Positions 40,312 to 52,314 of a DNA stretch of 64,000 nt are shown here, one piece after another. The DNA comes from Hippophae tibetana (lineage: Eukaryota > Streptophyta > Magnoliopsida > Rosales > Elaeagnaceae): contig JAZDXN010000026.1 in assembly GCA_037013495.1 (NCBI GenBank), positions 3,038,001 to 3,102,000 of the forward strand, read 5' to 3'. Position numbers and translations under genes: made by a program. The notes below the pieces were generated by a model. That model was not told the origin of the DNA. It saw only the letters and a program-made list of their open reading frames with translations, and did no database searches. Positions within the stretch are counted from its first letter, which is position 1, and every line of letters begins with the position of its first letter.

Positions 40312-42494
40312 AAAATCGTTTTTGTACCAAAATTACATCGTTTACATCACTTACCGAGTGTTTAAAGTTTTTCACGCACCATTTTCATTTTTCTTACTTC
40401 TGGTTTAATTCAATAGAGCTATACAAGAGATATTGCTGCCGACCTAGGGTTGTTTATTTATATTTCCAATAAGTCTCTATTATTCAATAAAAAAATAAGA
40501 GAAGAGAAAAAGAAAGAGTATGGCATTCACATTTTCAAAAACAACCAAACATTTGGTAAATATGAGTTACAGCTTTCAGCGGAGATAACTTTTGACTCGG
40601 GTATCGAAACCACTATTAATATATATCAAATCGAAGCTCGTATTAAATTACACAGTATTTTTTGGTCCCGCCGAAGAAAATCGTTTTTGTAGCCAAATTA
40701 ATTCGTTTACATCACTTAATGGGTGTTTAAAGTTTGTGACACACCATTTTAATTTTTCTTAATTCTGGTTTAATTCAATAGAGCTATATAGGAGATATTG
40801 GTGCCGACCGGGGGTTGTTTCTTTATATTTTCAATCAGTCTCTATTCTTCACAAAAAATAAGAGAAGAGAAAAAGAAAGAGTATGGCATTCACATTTTCA
40901 AAAACAACAAAACATTTGGTAAATATGAGTTACAGCTTTCAACAAAGATAACTTTTGACTCGGGTATCAAAACCACTATTAATATATATCAAATCGAAGC
41001 TCGTATGAAATTACGCAATATTTTTTGGTCCCGGCATAGAAAATCGTGATTGTAACCAAATTACATAGTTTACATCACTTAATGGCTATTTAAAGTTTGT
41101 CATGCACCATTTTCATTTTACTTAGTGCTAGTTTAATTCAACAGGGCTATATAGGAGATATTGGTGCCGACCTAGGGTTGTTTCTTTATATTTTCAATCA
41201 GTCTCTATTCTTCACAAAAAATAAGAGAAGAGAAAAAGAAAGAGTATGGCATTCACATTTTCAAAAACAACAAAACATTTGGTAAATATGAGTTACAGCT
41301 TTCAACAAAGATAACTTTTGACTCGGGTATCGAAACCACTATTAATATATATCAAATCGAAGCTCGTATGAAATTACATAATATTTTTTGGTCCCGGCAA
41401 AGAAAATCGTTTTTGTACCAAAATTACATCGTTTACATCACTTACCGAGTGTTTAAAGTTTTTCACGCACCATTTTCATTTTTCTTTCTTCTGGTTTAAT
41501 TCAATAGAGCTATACAAGAGATATTGGTGCCGACCTAGGGTTGTTTATTTATATTTCCAATAAGTCTCTATTATTCAATAAAAAATAAGAGAAGAGAAAA
41601 AGAAAGAGGATGACGTTCACATTTTCATAAACAACTAAATATTTGGTAAATATGAGTTACAACTTTCAACGGAGATAACTTTTGACTCTGGTATCGAACC
41701 CACTATTAATATATATCAAATCGAAGCTCGTATTAAATTACACAATATTTTTTGGTCCCGCCGAAGAAAATCGTTTTTGTAGCCAAATTAATTCGTTTAC
41801 ATCACTTAATGGGTGTTTAAAGTTTGTGATGCACCATTTTAATTTTTCTTACTTCTGGTTTAATTCAATAGAGCTATATAGGAGATATTGGTGCCGACCT
41901 AGGGTTGTTTCTTTATATTTTCAATCAGTCTCTATTCTTCACAAAAAATAAGAGAAGAGAAAAAGAAAGAGGATGTCGTTCACATTTTTAAAAAAACCAC
42001 AAAACATTTGGTAAATATGAGTTACAACTTTCAAAGGAGATAACTTTGGACTCGGGTATCAAAACCACTATTATAATATATCAAACCGATGCTCGTATGA
42101 AATTACACAATATTTTTTGATCCCGGCATAGAAAATCGTTTTTGTAACCAAATTACATAGTTTACATCACTTAATGGCTATTTAAAGTTTGTCATGCACC
42201 ATTTTCAATTTACTTAGTCCTAGTTTAATTCAACAGAGCTATATAGGAGATATTGGTGCCGACCTAGGGTTTTTTCTTTATATTTTCAATCAGTCTCTAT
42301 TCTTCACAAAAAATAAGGGAAGAGAAAAAGAAAAAGGATGTCGTTCACATTTTCAGAAACAACAAAACATTTGGTAAATATGAGTTACAGCTTTCAACGG
42401 AGATAACTTTTGACTCGGGTATCAAAACCACTATTATAATATATCAAACCGATGCTCGTATGAAATTACACAATATTTTTTGGTCCCGGCAAAG
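40312..42494 (+). repeat. Hexamer copy 2
   Basis: It shares ACAACCAAACATTTGG (about 40541), GTGACACACC (about 40737) and AATAAGGGAAGAG (about 42313) with copy 1 and with no later copy. It lacks copy 1's one-base deletion. Confidence 0.88.
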
Positions 42495-44677
42495 AAAATC
42501 GTTTTTGTACCAAAATTACATCGTTTACATCACTTACCGAGTGTTTAAAGTTTTTCACGCACCATTTTCATTTTTCTTACTTCTGGTTTAATTCAATAGA
42601 GCTATACAAGAGATATTGCTGCCGACCTAGGGTTGTTTATTTATATTTCCAATAAGTCTCTATTATTCAATAAAAAAATAAGAGAAGAGAAAAAGAAAGA
42701 GTATGGCATTCACATTTTCAAAAACAACAAAACATTTGGTAAATATGAGTTACAGCTTTCAGCGGAGATAACTTTTGACTCGGGTATCGAAACCACTATT
42801 AATATATATCAAATCGAAGCTCGTATTAAATTACACAGTATTTTTTGGTCCCGCCGAAGAAAATCGTTTTTGTAGCCAAATTAATTCGTTTACATCACTT
42901 AATGGGTGTTTAAAGTTTGTGACGCACCATTTTAATTTTTCTTAATTCTGGTTTAATTCAATAGAGCTATATAGGAGATATTGGTGCCGACCGGGGGTTG
43001 TTTCTTTATATTTTCAATCAGTCTCTATTCTTCACAAAAAATAAGAGAAGAGAAAAAGAAAGAGTATGGCATTCACATTTTCAAAAACAACAAAACATTT
43101 GGTAAATATGAGTTACAGCTTTCAACAAAGATAACTTTTGACTCGGGTATCAAAACCACTATTAATATATATCAAATCGAAGCTCGTATGAAATTACGCA
43201 ATATTTTTTGGTCCCGGCATAGAAAATCGTGATTGTAACCAAATTACATAGTTTACATCACTTAATGGCTATTTAAAGTTTGTCATGCACCATTTTCATT
43301 TTACTTAGTGCTAGTTTAATTCAACAGGGCTATATAGGAGATATTGGTGCCGACCTAGGGTTGTTTCTTTATATTTTCAATCAATCTCTATTCTTCACAA
43401 AAAATAAGAGAAGAGAAAAAGAAAGAGTATGGCATTCACATTTTCAAAAACAACAAAACATTTGGTAAATATGAGTTACAGCTTTCAACAAAGATAACTT
43501 TTGACTCGGGTATCGAAACCACTATTAATATATATCAAATCGAAGCTCGTATGAAATTACATAATATTTTTTGGTCCCGGCAAAGAAAATCGTTTTTGTA
43601 CCAAAATTACATCGTTTACATCACTTACCGAGTGTTTAAAGTTTTTCACGCACCATTTTCATTTTTCTTTCTTCTGGTTTAATTCAATAGAGCTATACAA
43701 GAGATATTGGTGCCGACCTAGGGTTGTTTATTTATATTTCCAATAAGTCTCTATTATTCAATAAAAAATAAGAGAAGAGAAAAAGAAAGAGGATGACGTT
43801 CACATTTTCATAAACAACTAAATATTTGGTAAATATGAGTTACAACTTTCAACGGAGATAACTTTTGACTCTGGTATCGAACCCACTATTAATATATATC
43901 AAATCGAAGCTCGTATTAAATTACACAATATTTTTTGGTCCCGCCGAAGAAAATCGTTTTTGTAGCCAAATTAATTCGTTTACATCACTTAATGGGTGTT
44001 TAAAGTTTGTGATGCACCATTTTAATTTTTCTTACTTCTGGTTTAATTCAATAGAGCTATATAGGAGATATTGGTGCCGACCTAGGGTTGTTTCTTTATA
44101 TTTTCAATCAGTCTCTATTCTTCACAAAAAATAAGAGAAGAGAAAAAGAAAGAGGATGTCGTTCACATTTTTAAAAAAACCACAAAACATTTGGTAAATA
44201 TGAGTTACAACTTTCAAAGGAGATAACTTTGGACTCGGGTATCAAAACCACTATTATAATATATCAAACCGATGCTCGTATGAAATTACACAATATTTTT
44301 TGATCCCGGCATAGAAAATCGTTTTTGTAACCAAATTACATAGTTTACATCACTTAATGGCTATTTAAAGTTTGTCATGCACCATTTTCAATTTACTTAG
44401 TCCTAGTTTAATTCAACAGAGCTATATAGGAGATATTGGTGCCGACCTAGGGTTTTTTCTTTATATTTTCAATCAGTCTCTATTCTTCACAAAAAATAAG
44501 AGAAGAGAAAAAGAAAAAGGATGTCGTTCACATTTTCAGAAACAACAAAACATTTGGTAAATATGAGTTACAGCTTTCAACGGAGATAACTTTTGACTCG
44601 GGTATCAAAACCACTATTATAATATATCAAACCGATGCTCGTATGAAATTACACAATATTTTTTGGTCCCGGCAAAG
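42495..44677 (+). repeat. Hexamer copy 3
   Basis: It has lost the three markers of copies 1-2 and carries TTTTCAATCAATCTC (about 43377), which is shared only with copy 4. Otherwise it matches its neighbours by eye. Confidence 0.88.
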
Positions 44678-46860
44678 AAAATCGTTTTTGTACCAAAATT
44701 ACATCGTTTACATCACTTACCGAGTGTTTAAAGTTTTTCACGCACCATTTTCATTTTTCTTACTTCTGGTTTAATTCAATAGAGCTATACAAGAGATATT
44801 GCTGCCGACCTAGGGTTGTTTATTTATATTTCCAATAAGTCTCTATTATTCAATAAAAAAATAAGAGAAGAGAAAAAGAAAGAGTATGGCATTCACATTT
44901 TCAAAAACAACAAAACATTTGGTAAATATGAGTTACAGCTTTCAGCGGAGATAACTTTTGACTCGGGTATCGAAACCACTATTAATATATATCAAATCGA
45001 AGCTCGTATTAAATTACACAGTATTTTTTGGTCCCGCCGAAGAAAATCGTTTTTGTAGCCAAATTAATTCGTTTACATCACTTAATGGGTGTTTAAAGTT
45101 TGTGACGCACCATTTTAATTTTTCTTAATTCTGGTTTAATTCAATAGAGCTATATAGGAGATATTGGTGCCGACCGGGGGTTGTTTCTTTATATTTTCAA
45201 TCAGTCTCTATTCTTCACAAAAAATAAGAGAAGAGAAAAAGAAAGAGTATGGCATTCACATTTTCAAAAACAACAAAACATTTGGTAAATATGAGTTACA
45301 GCTTTCAACAAAGATAACTTTTGACTCGGGTATCAAAACCACTATTAATATATATCAAATCGAAGCTCGTATGAAATTACGCAATATTTTTTGGTCCCGG
45401 CATAGAAAATCGTGATTGTAACCAAATTACATAGTTTACATCACTTAATGGCTATTTAAAGTTTGTCATGCACCATTTTCATTTTACTTAGTGCTAGTTT
45501 AATTCAACAGGGCTATATAGGAGATATTGGTGCCGACCTAGGGTTGTTTCTTTATATTTTCAATCAATCTCTATTCTTCACAAAAAATAAGAGAAGAGAA
45601 AAAGAAAGAGTATGGCATTCACATTTTCAAAAACAACAAAACATTTGGTAAATATGAGTTACAGCTTTCAACAAAGATAACTTTTGACTCGGGTATCGAA
45701 ACCACTATTAATATATATCAAATCGAAGCTCGTATGAAATTACATAATATTTTTTGGTCCCGGCAAAGAAAATCGTTTTTGTACCAAAATTACATCGTTT
45801 ACATCACTTACCGAGTGTTTAAAGTTTTTCACGCACCATTTTCATTTTTCTTTCTTCTGGTTTAATTCAATAGAGCTATACAAGAGATATTGGTGCCGAC
45901 CTAGGGTTGTTTATTTATATTTCCAATAAGTCTCTATTATTCAATAAAAAATAAGAGAAGAGAAAAAGAAAGAGGATGACGTTCACATTTTCATAAACAA
46001 CTAAATATTTGGTAAATATGAGTTACAACTTTCAACGGAGATAACTTTTGACTCTGGTATCGAACCCACTATTAATATATATCAAATCGAAGCTCGTATT
46101 AAATTACACAATATTTTTTGGTCCCGCCGAAGAAAATCGTTTTTGTAGCCAAATTAATTCGTTTACATCACTTAATGGGTGTTTAAAGTTTGTGATGCAC
46201 CATTTTAATTTTTCTTACTTCTGGTTTAATTCAATAGAGCTATATAGGAGATATTGGTGCCGACCTAGGGTTGTTTCTTTATATTTTCAATCAGTCTCTA
46301 TTCTTCACAAAAAATAAGAGAAGAGAAAAAGAAAGAGGATGTCGTTCACATTTTTAAAAAAACCACAAAACATTTGGTAAATATGAGTTACAACTTTCAA
46401 AGGAGATAACTTTGGACTCGGGTATCAAAACCACTATTATAATATATCAAACCGATGCTCGTATGAAATTACACAATATTTTTTGATCCCGGCATAGAAA
46501 ATCGTTTTTGTAACCAAATTACATAGTTTACATCACTTAATGGCTATTTAAAGTTTGTCATGCACCATTTTCAATTTACTTAGTCCTAGTTTAATTCAAT
46601 AGAGCTATATAGGAGATATTGGTGCCGACCTAGGGTTTTTTCTTTATATTTTCAATCAGTCTCTATTCTTCACAAAAAATAAGAGAAGAGAAAAAGAAAA
46701 AGGATGTCGTTCACATTTTCAGAAACAACAAAACATTTGGTAAATATGAGTTACAGCTTTCAACGGAGATAACTTTTGACTCGGGTATCAAAACCACTAT
46801 TATAATATATCAAACCGATGCTCGTATGAAATTACACAATATTTTTTGGTCCCGGCAAAG
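44678..46860 (+). repeat. Hexamer copy 4
   Basis: It shares TTTTCAATCAATCTC (about 45560) with copy 3. Its second C monomer has TTCAATAGAGC (about 46594) where all other C monomers have TTCAACAG. This is either a point mutation or a short conversion toward the A/B sequence. Confidence 0.88.
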
Positions 46861-49043
46861 AAAATCGTTTTTGTACCAAAATTACATCGTTTACATCACT
46901 TACCGAGTGTTTAAAGTTTTTCACGCACCATTTTCATTTTTCTTACTTCTGGTTTAATTCAATAGAGCTATACAAGAGATATTGCTGCCGACCTAGGGTT
47001 GTTTATTTATATTTCCAATAAGTCTCTATTATTCAATAAAAAAATAAGAGAAGAGAAAAAGAAAGAGTATGGCATTCACATTTTCAAAAACAACAAAACA
47101 TTTGGTAAATATGAGTTACAGCTTTCAGCGGAGATAACTTTTGACTCGGGTATCGAAACCACTATTAATATATATCAAATCAAAGCTCGTATTAAATTAC
47201 ACAGTATTTTTTGGTCCCGCCGAAGAAAATCGTTTTTGTAGCCAAATTAATTCGTTTACATCACTTAATGGGTGTTTAAAGTTTGTGACGCACCATTTTA
47301 ATTTTTCTTAATTCTGGTTTAATTCAATAGAGCTATATAGGAGATATTGGTGCCGACCGGGGGTTGTTTCTTTATATTTTCAATCAGTCTCTATTCTTCA
47401 CAAAAAATAAGAGAAGAGAAAAAGAAAGAGTATGGCATTCACATTTTCAAAAACAACAAAACATTTGGTAAATATGAGTTACAGCTTTCAACAAAGATAA
47501 CTTTTGACTCGGGTATCAAAACCACTATTAATATATATCAAATCGAAGCTCGTATGAAATTACGCAATATTTTTTGGTCCCGGCATAGAAAATCGTGATT
47601 GTAACCAAATTACATAGTTTACATCACTTAATGGCTATTTAAAGTTTGTCATGCACCATTTTCATTTTACTTAGTGCTAGTTTAATTCAACAGGGCTATA
47701 TAGGAGATATTGGTGCCGACCTAGGGTTGTTTCTTTATATTTTCAATCAGTCTATATTCTTCACAAAAAATAAGAGAAGAGAAAAAGAAAGAGTATGGCA
47801 TTCACATTTTCAAAAACAACAAAACATTTGGTAAATATGAGTTACAGCTTTCAACAAAGATTACTTTTGACTCGGGTATCGAAACCACTATTAATATATA
47901 TCAAATCGAAGCTCGTATGAAATTACATAATATTTTTTGGTCCCGGCAAAGAAAATCGTTTTTGTACCAAAATTACATCGTTTACATCACTTACCGAGTG
48001 TTTAAAGTTTTTCACGCACCATTTTCATTTTTCTTTCTTCTGGTTTAATTCAATAGAGCTATACAAGAGATATTGGTGCCGACCTAGGGTTGTTTATTTA
48101 TATTTCCAATAAGTCTCTATTATTCAATAAAAAATAAGAGAAGAGAAAAAGAAAGAGGATGACGTTCACATTTTCATAAACAACTAAATATTTGGTAAAT
48201 ATGAGTTACAACTTTCAACGGAGATAACTTTTGACTCTGGTATCGAACCCACTATTAATATATATCAAATCGAAGCTCGTATTAAATTACACAATATTTT
48301 TTGGTCCCGCCGAAGAAAATCGTTTTTGTAGCCAAATTAATTCGTTTACATCACTTAATGGGTGTTTAAAGTTTGTGATGCACCATTTTAATTTTTCTTA
48401 CTTCTGGTTTAATTCAATAGAGCTATATAGGAGATATTGGTGCCGACCTAGGGTTGTTTCTTTATATTTTCAATCAGTCTCTATTCTTCACAAAAAATAA
48501 GAGAAGAGAAAAAGAAAGAGGATGTCGTTCACATTTTTAAAAAAACCACAAAACATTTGGTAAATATGAGTTACAACTTTCAAAGGAGATAACTTTGGAC
48601 TCGGGTATCAAAACCACTATTATAATATATCAAACCGATGCTCGTATGAAATTACACAATATTTTTTGATCCCGGCATAGAAAATCGTTTTTGTAACCAA
48701 ATTACATAGTTTACATCACTTAATGGCTATTTAAAGTTTGTCATGCACCATTTTCAATTTACTTAGTCCTAGTTTAATTCAACAGAGCTATATAGGAGAT
48801 ATTGGTGCCGACCTAGGGTTTTTTCTTTATATTTTCAATCAGTCTCTATTCTTCACAAAAAATAAGAGAAGAGAAAAAGAAAAAGGATGTCGTTCACATT
48901 TTCAGAAACAACAAAACATTTGGTAAATATGAGTTACAGCTTTCAACGGAGATAACTTTTGACTCGGGTATCAAAACCACTATTATAATATATCAAACCG
49001 ATGCTCGTATGAAATTACACAATATTTTTTGGTCCCGGCAAAG
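46861..49043 (+). repeat. Hexamer copy 5
   Basis: It carries AAATCAAAGCTCG (about 47177), shared only with copy 6. Private changes are CAGTCTATATTC (about 47747) and AAGATTACTTTTG (about 47858). Confidence 0.88.
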
Positions 49044-50134
49044 AAAATCGTTTTTGTACCAAAATTACATCGTTTACATCACTTACCGAGTGTTTAAAGT
49101 TTTTCACGCACCATTTTCATTTTTCTTACTTCTGGTTTAATTCAATAGAGCTATACAAGAGATATTGCTGCCGACCTAGGGTTGTTTATTTATATTTCCA
49201 ATAAGTCTCTATTATTCAATAAAAAAATAAGAGAAGAGAAAAAGAAAGAGTATGGCATTCACATTTTCAAAAACAACAAAACATTTGGTAAATATGAGTT
49301 ACAGCTTTCAGCGGAGATAACTTTTGACTCGGGTATCGAAACCACTATTAATATATATCAAATCAAAGCTCGTATTAAATTACACAGTATTTTTTGGTCC
49401 CGCCGAAGAAAATCGTTTTTGTAGCCAAATTAATTCGTTTACATCACTTAATGGGTGTTTAAAGTTTGTGACGCACCATTTTAATTTTTCTTAATTCTGG
49501 TTTAATTCAATAGAGCTATATAGGAGATATTGGTGCCGACCGGGGGTTGTTTCTTTATATTTTCAATCAGTCTCTATTCTTCACAAAAAATAAGAGAAGA
49601 GAAAAAGAAAGAGTATGGCATTCACATTTTCAAAAACAACAAAACATTTGGTAAATATGAGTTACAGCTTTCAACAAAGATAACTTTTGACTCGGGTATC
49701 AAAACCACTATTAATATATATCAAATCGAAGCTCGTATGAAATTACGCAATATTTTTTGGTCCCGGCATAGAAAATCGTGATTGTAACCAAATTACATAG
49801 TTTACATCACTTAATGGCTATTTAAAGTTTGTCATGCACCATTTTCATTTTACTTAGTGCTAGTTTAATTCAACAGGGCTATATAGGAGATATTGGTGCC
49901 GACCTAGGGTTGTTTCTTTATATTTTCAATCAGTCTCTATTCTTCACAAAAAATAAGAGAAGAGAAAAAGAAAGAGTATTGCATTCACATTTTCAAAAAC
50001 AACAAAACATTTGGTAAATATGAGTTACAGCTTTCAACAAAGATAACTTTTGACTCGGGTATCGAAACCACTATTAATATATATCAAATCGAAGCTCGTA
50101 TGAAATTACACAATATTTTTTGGTCCCGGCAAAG
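49044..50134 (+). repeat. Hexamer copy 6, truncated after B-A-C
   Basis: It shares AAATCAAAGCTCG (about 49360) with copy 5 and has the private change GAGTATTGCATTC (about 49975). It stops after its first trimer, where the array enters a chimaeric monomer at 50135. Confidence 0.85.
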
Positions 50135-50497
50135 AAAATCGTTTTTGTACCAAAATTACATCGTTTACATCACTTAATGGCTATTTAAAGTTTGTCATGC
50201 ACCATTTTCAATTTACTTAGTCCTAGTTTAATTCAACAGAGCTATATAGGAGATATTGGTGCCGACCTAGGGTTGTTTCTTTATATTTTCAATCAGTCTC
50301 TATTATTCACAAAAAATAAGAGAAGAGAAAAAGAAAGAGTATGGCATTCACATTTTCAAAAACAACAAAACATTTGGTAAATATGAGTTACAGCTTTCAA
50401 CAAAGATAACTTTTGACTCGGGTATCGCAACCACTATTAATATATATCAAATCGAAGCTCGTATGAAATTACATAATATTATTTGGTCCCGGCAAAG
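50135..50497 (+). repeat. Chimaeric B/C monomer ending the hexamer array
   Basis: The first ~40 bp are class B (GTACCAAAATTACATCG). The rest is class C (CTTAATGGCTATTTAAAG, TTGTCATGCACC, AATTTACTTAGTCCTAG). The switch lies within GTTTACATCACTTA, common to both classes, at about 50163-50176. An unequal exchange between a B and a C monomer there would remove two intervening monomers and end the regular hexamer. Confidence 0.85.
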
Positions 50498-52314
50498 AAA
50501 ATCGTTTTTGTACCAAAATTACATCGTTTACATCACTTACCGAGTGTTTAAAGTTTTTCACGCACCATTTTCATTTTTCTTTCTTCTGGTTTAATTCAAT
50601 AGAGCTATACAAGAGATATTGGTGCCGACCTAGGGTTGTTTATTTATATTTCCAATAAGTCTCTATTATTCAATAAAAAATAGGAGAAGAGAAAAAGAAA
50701 GAGGATGACGTTCACATTTTCATAAACAACTAAATATTTGGTAAATATGAGTTACAACTTTCAACGGAGATAACTTTTGACTCTGGTATCGAAACCACTA
50801 TTAATATATATCAAATCGAAGCTCGTATTAAATTACAATTATTTTTGGTCCCGTCGAAGAAAATCGTTTTTGTAGCCAAATTAATTCGTTTACATCACTT
50901 AATGGGTGTTTAAAGTTTGTGACGCACTATTTTCATTTTTCTTACTTCTGGTTTAATTCAATAGAGCTATATAGGAGATATTGGTGCCGACCTAGGGTTT
51001 TTTCTTTATATTTTCAATCAGTCTCTATTCTTCACAAAAAATAAGAGAAGAGAAAAAGAAAGAGGATGTCGTTCACATTTTCAGAAACAACAAAACATTT
51101 GGTAAATATGAGTTACAGCTTTCAACGAAGATAACTTTTGACTCGGGTATCAAAACCACTATTATAATATATCAAACCGATGCTCGTATCAAATTACACA
51201 ATATTTTTTGGTCCCGGCAAAGAAAATCGTTTTTGTACCAAAATTACATCGTTTACATCACTTACCGAGTGTTTAAAGTTTTTCACGCACCATTTTCATT
51301 TTTCTTACTTCTGGTTTAATTCAATAGAGCTATACAAGAGATATTTTTGCCGACCTAGGGTTGTTTATTTATATATCCAATAAGTCTCTATTATTCAATA
51401 AAAAATAAGAGAAGAGAAAAAGAAAGAGGATGACGTTCACATTTTCAGAAACAACTAAATATTTGGTAAATATGAGTTACAACTTTCAACGGAGATAACT
51501 TTTGACTCTGGTATCGAACCCACTATTAATATATATCAAATCGAAGCTCGTATTAAATTACACAATATTTTTTGGTCCCGCCGAAGAAAATCGTTTTTGT
51601 AGCCAAATTAATTCGTTTACATCACTTAATGGGTGTTTAAAGTTTGTGATGCACCATTTTAATTTTTCTTACTTCTAGTTTAATTCAATAGAGCTATATA
51701 GGAGATATTGGTGCCGACCTAGGGTTGTTTCTTTATATTTTCAATCAGTCTCTATTCTTCACAAAAAATAAGAGAAGAGAAAAAGAAAGAGGATGTCGTT
51801 CACATTTTTAAAAAAACCACAAAACATTTGGTAAATATGAGTTACAACTTTCAAAGGAGATAACTTTGGACTCGGGTATCAAAACCACTATTATAATATA
51901 TCAAACCGATGCTCGTATGAAATTACACAATATTTTTTGATCCCGGCATAGAAAATCGTTTTTGTAACCAAATTACATAGTTTACATCACTTAATGGCTA
52001 TTTAAAGTTTGTCATACACCATTTTCAATTTACTTAGTCCTAGTTTAATTCAACAGAGCTATATAGGAGATATTGGTGCCGACCTAGGGTTGTTTCTTTA
52101 TATTTTCAATCAGTCTCTATTATTCACAAAAAATAAGAGAAGAGAAAAAGAAAGAGTATGGCATTCACATTTTCAAAAACAACAAAACATTTGGTAAATA
52201 TGAGTTACACCTTTCAACAAAGATAACTTTTGACTCGGGTATCGAAACCACTATTAATATATATCAAATCGAAGCTCGTATGAAATTACATAATATTTTT
52301 TGGTCCCGGCAAAG
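50498..52314 (+). repeat. Transition block, order B-A-B-A-C
   Basis: Monomers start at 50498, 50860, 51223, 51587 and 51952. The A at 50860 follows a small deletion (TTACAATTATTTTTGG for TTACACAATATTTTTTGG). The B at 51223 is the first with GATATTTTTGCCG and TATATATCCAATAAG, which mark the following dimer block. Confidence 0.78.

Larger units (their letters stand above)
38130..50134 (+). repeat. Higher-order repeat: 2183-bp hexamer B-A-C-B-A-C, five and a half copies
   Basis: Copies start at 38130, 40312, 42495, 44678, 46861 and 49044 (the last has only B-A-C). Spacing is 2183 bp throughout, except 2182 bp for the first copy, which has a one-base deletion (GCTGCGACC for GCTGCCGACC). Each hexamer is two B-A-C trimers of different subtype: the first C has CGTGATTGTAACC and AGTGCTAG, the second has TTTTTTGATCCC and AGTCCTAG. 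Copies are nearly identical. This is the cleanest higher-order repeat in the window, and its organisation is like the higher-order repeats of primate alpha satellite. Confidence 0.93.
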
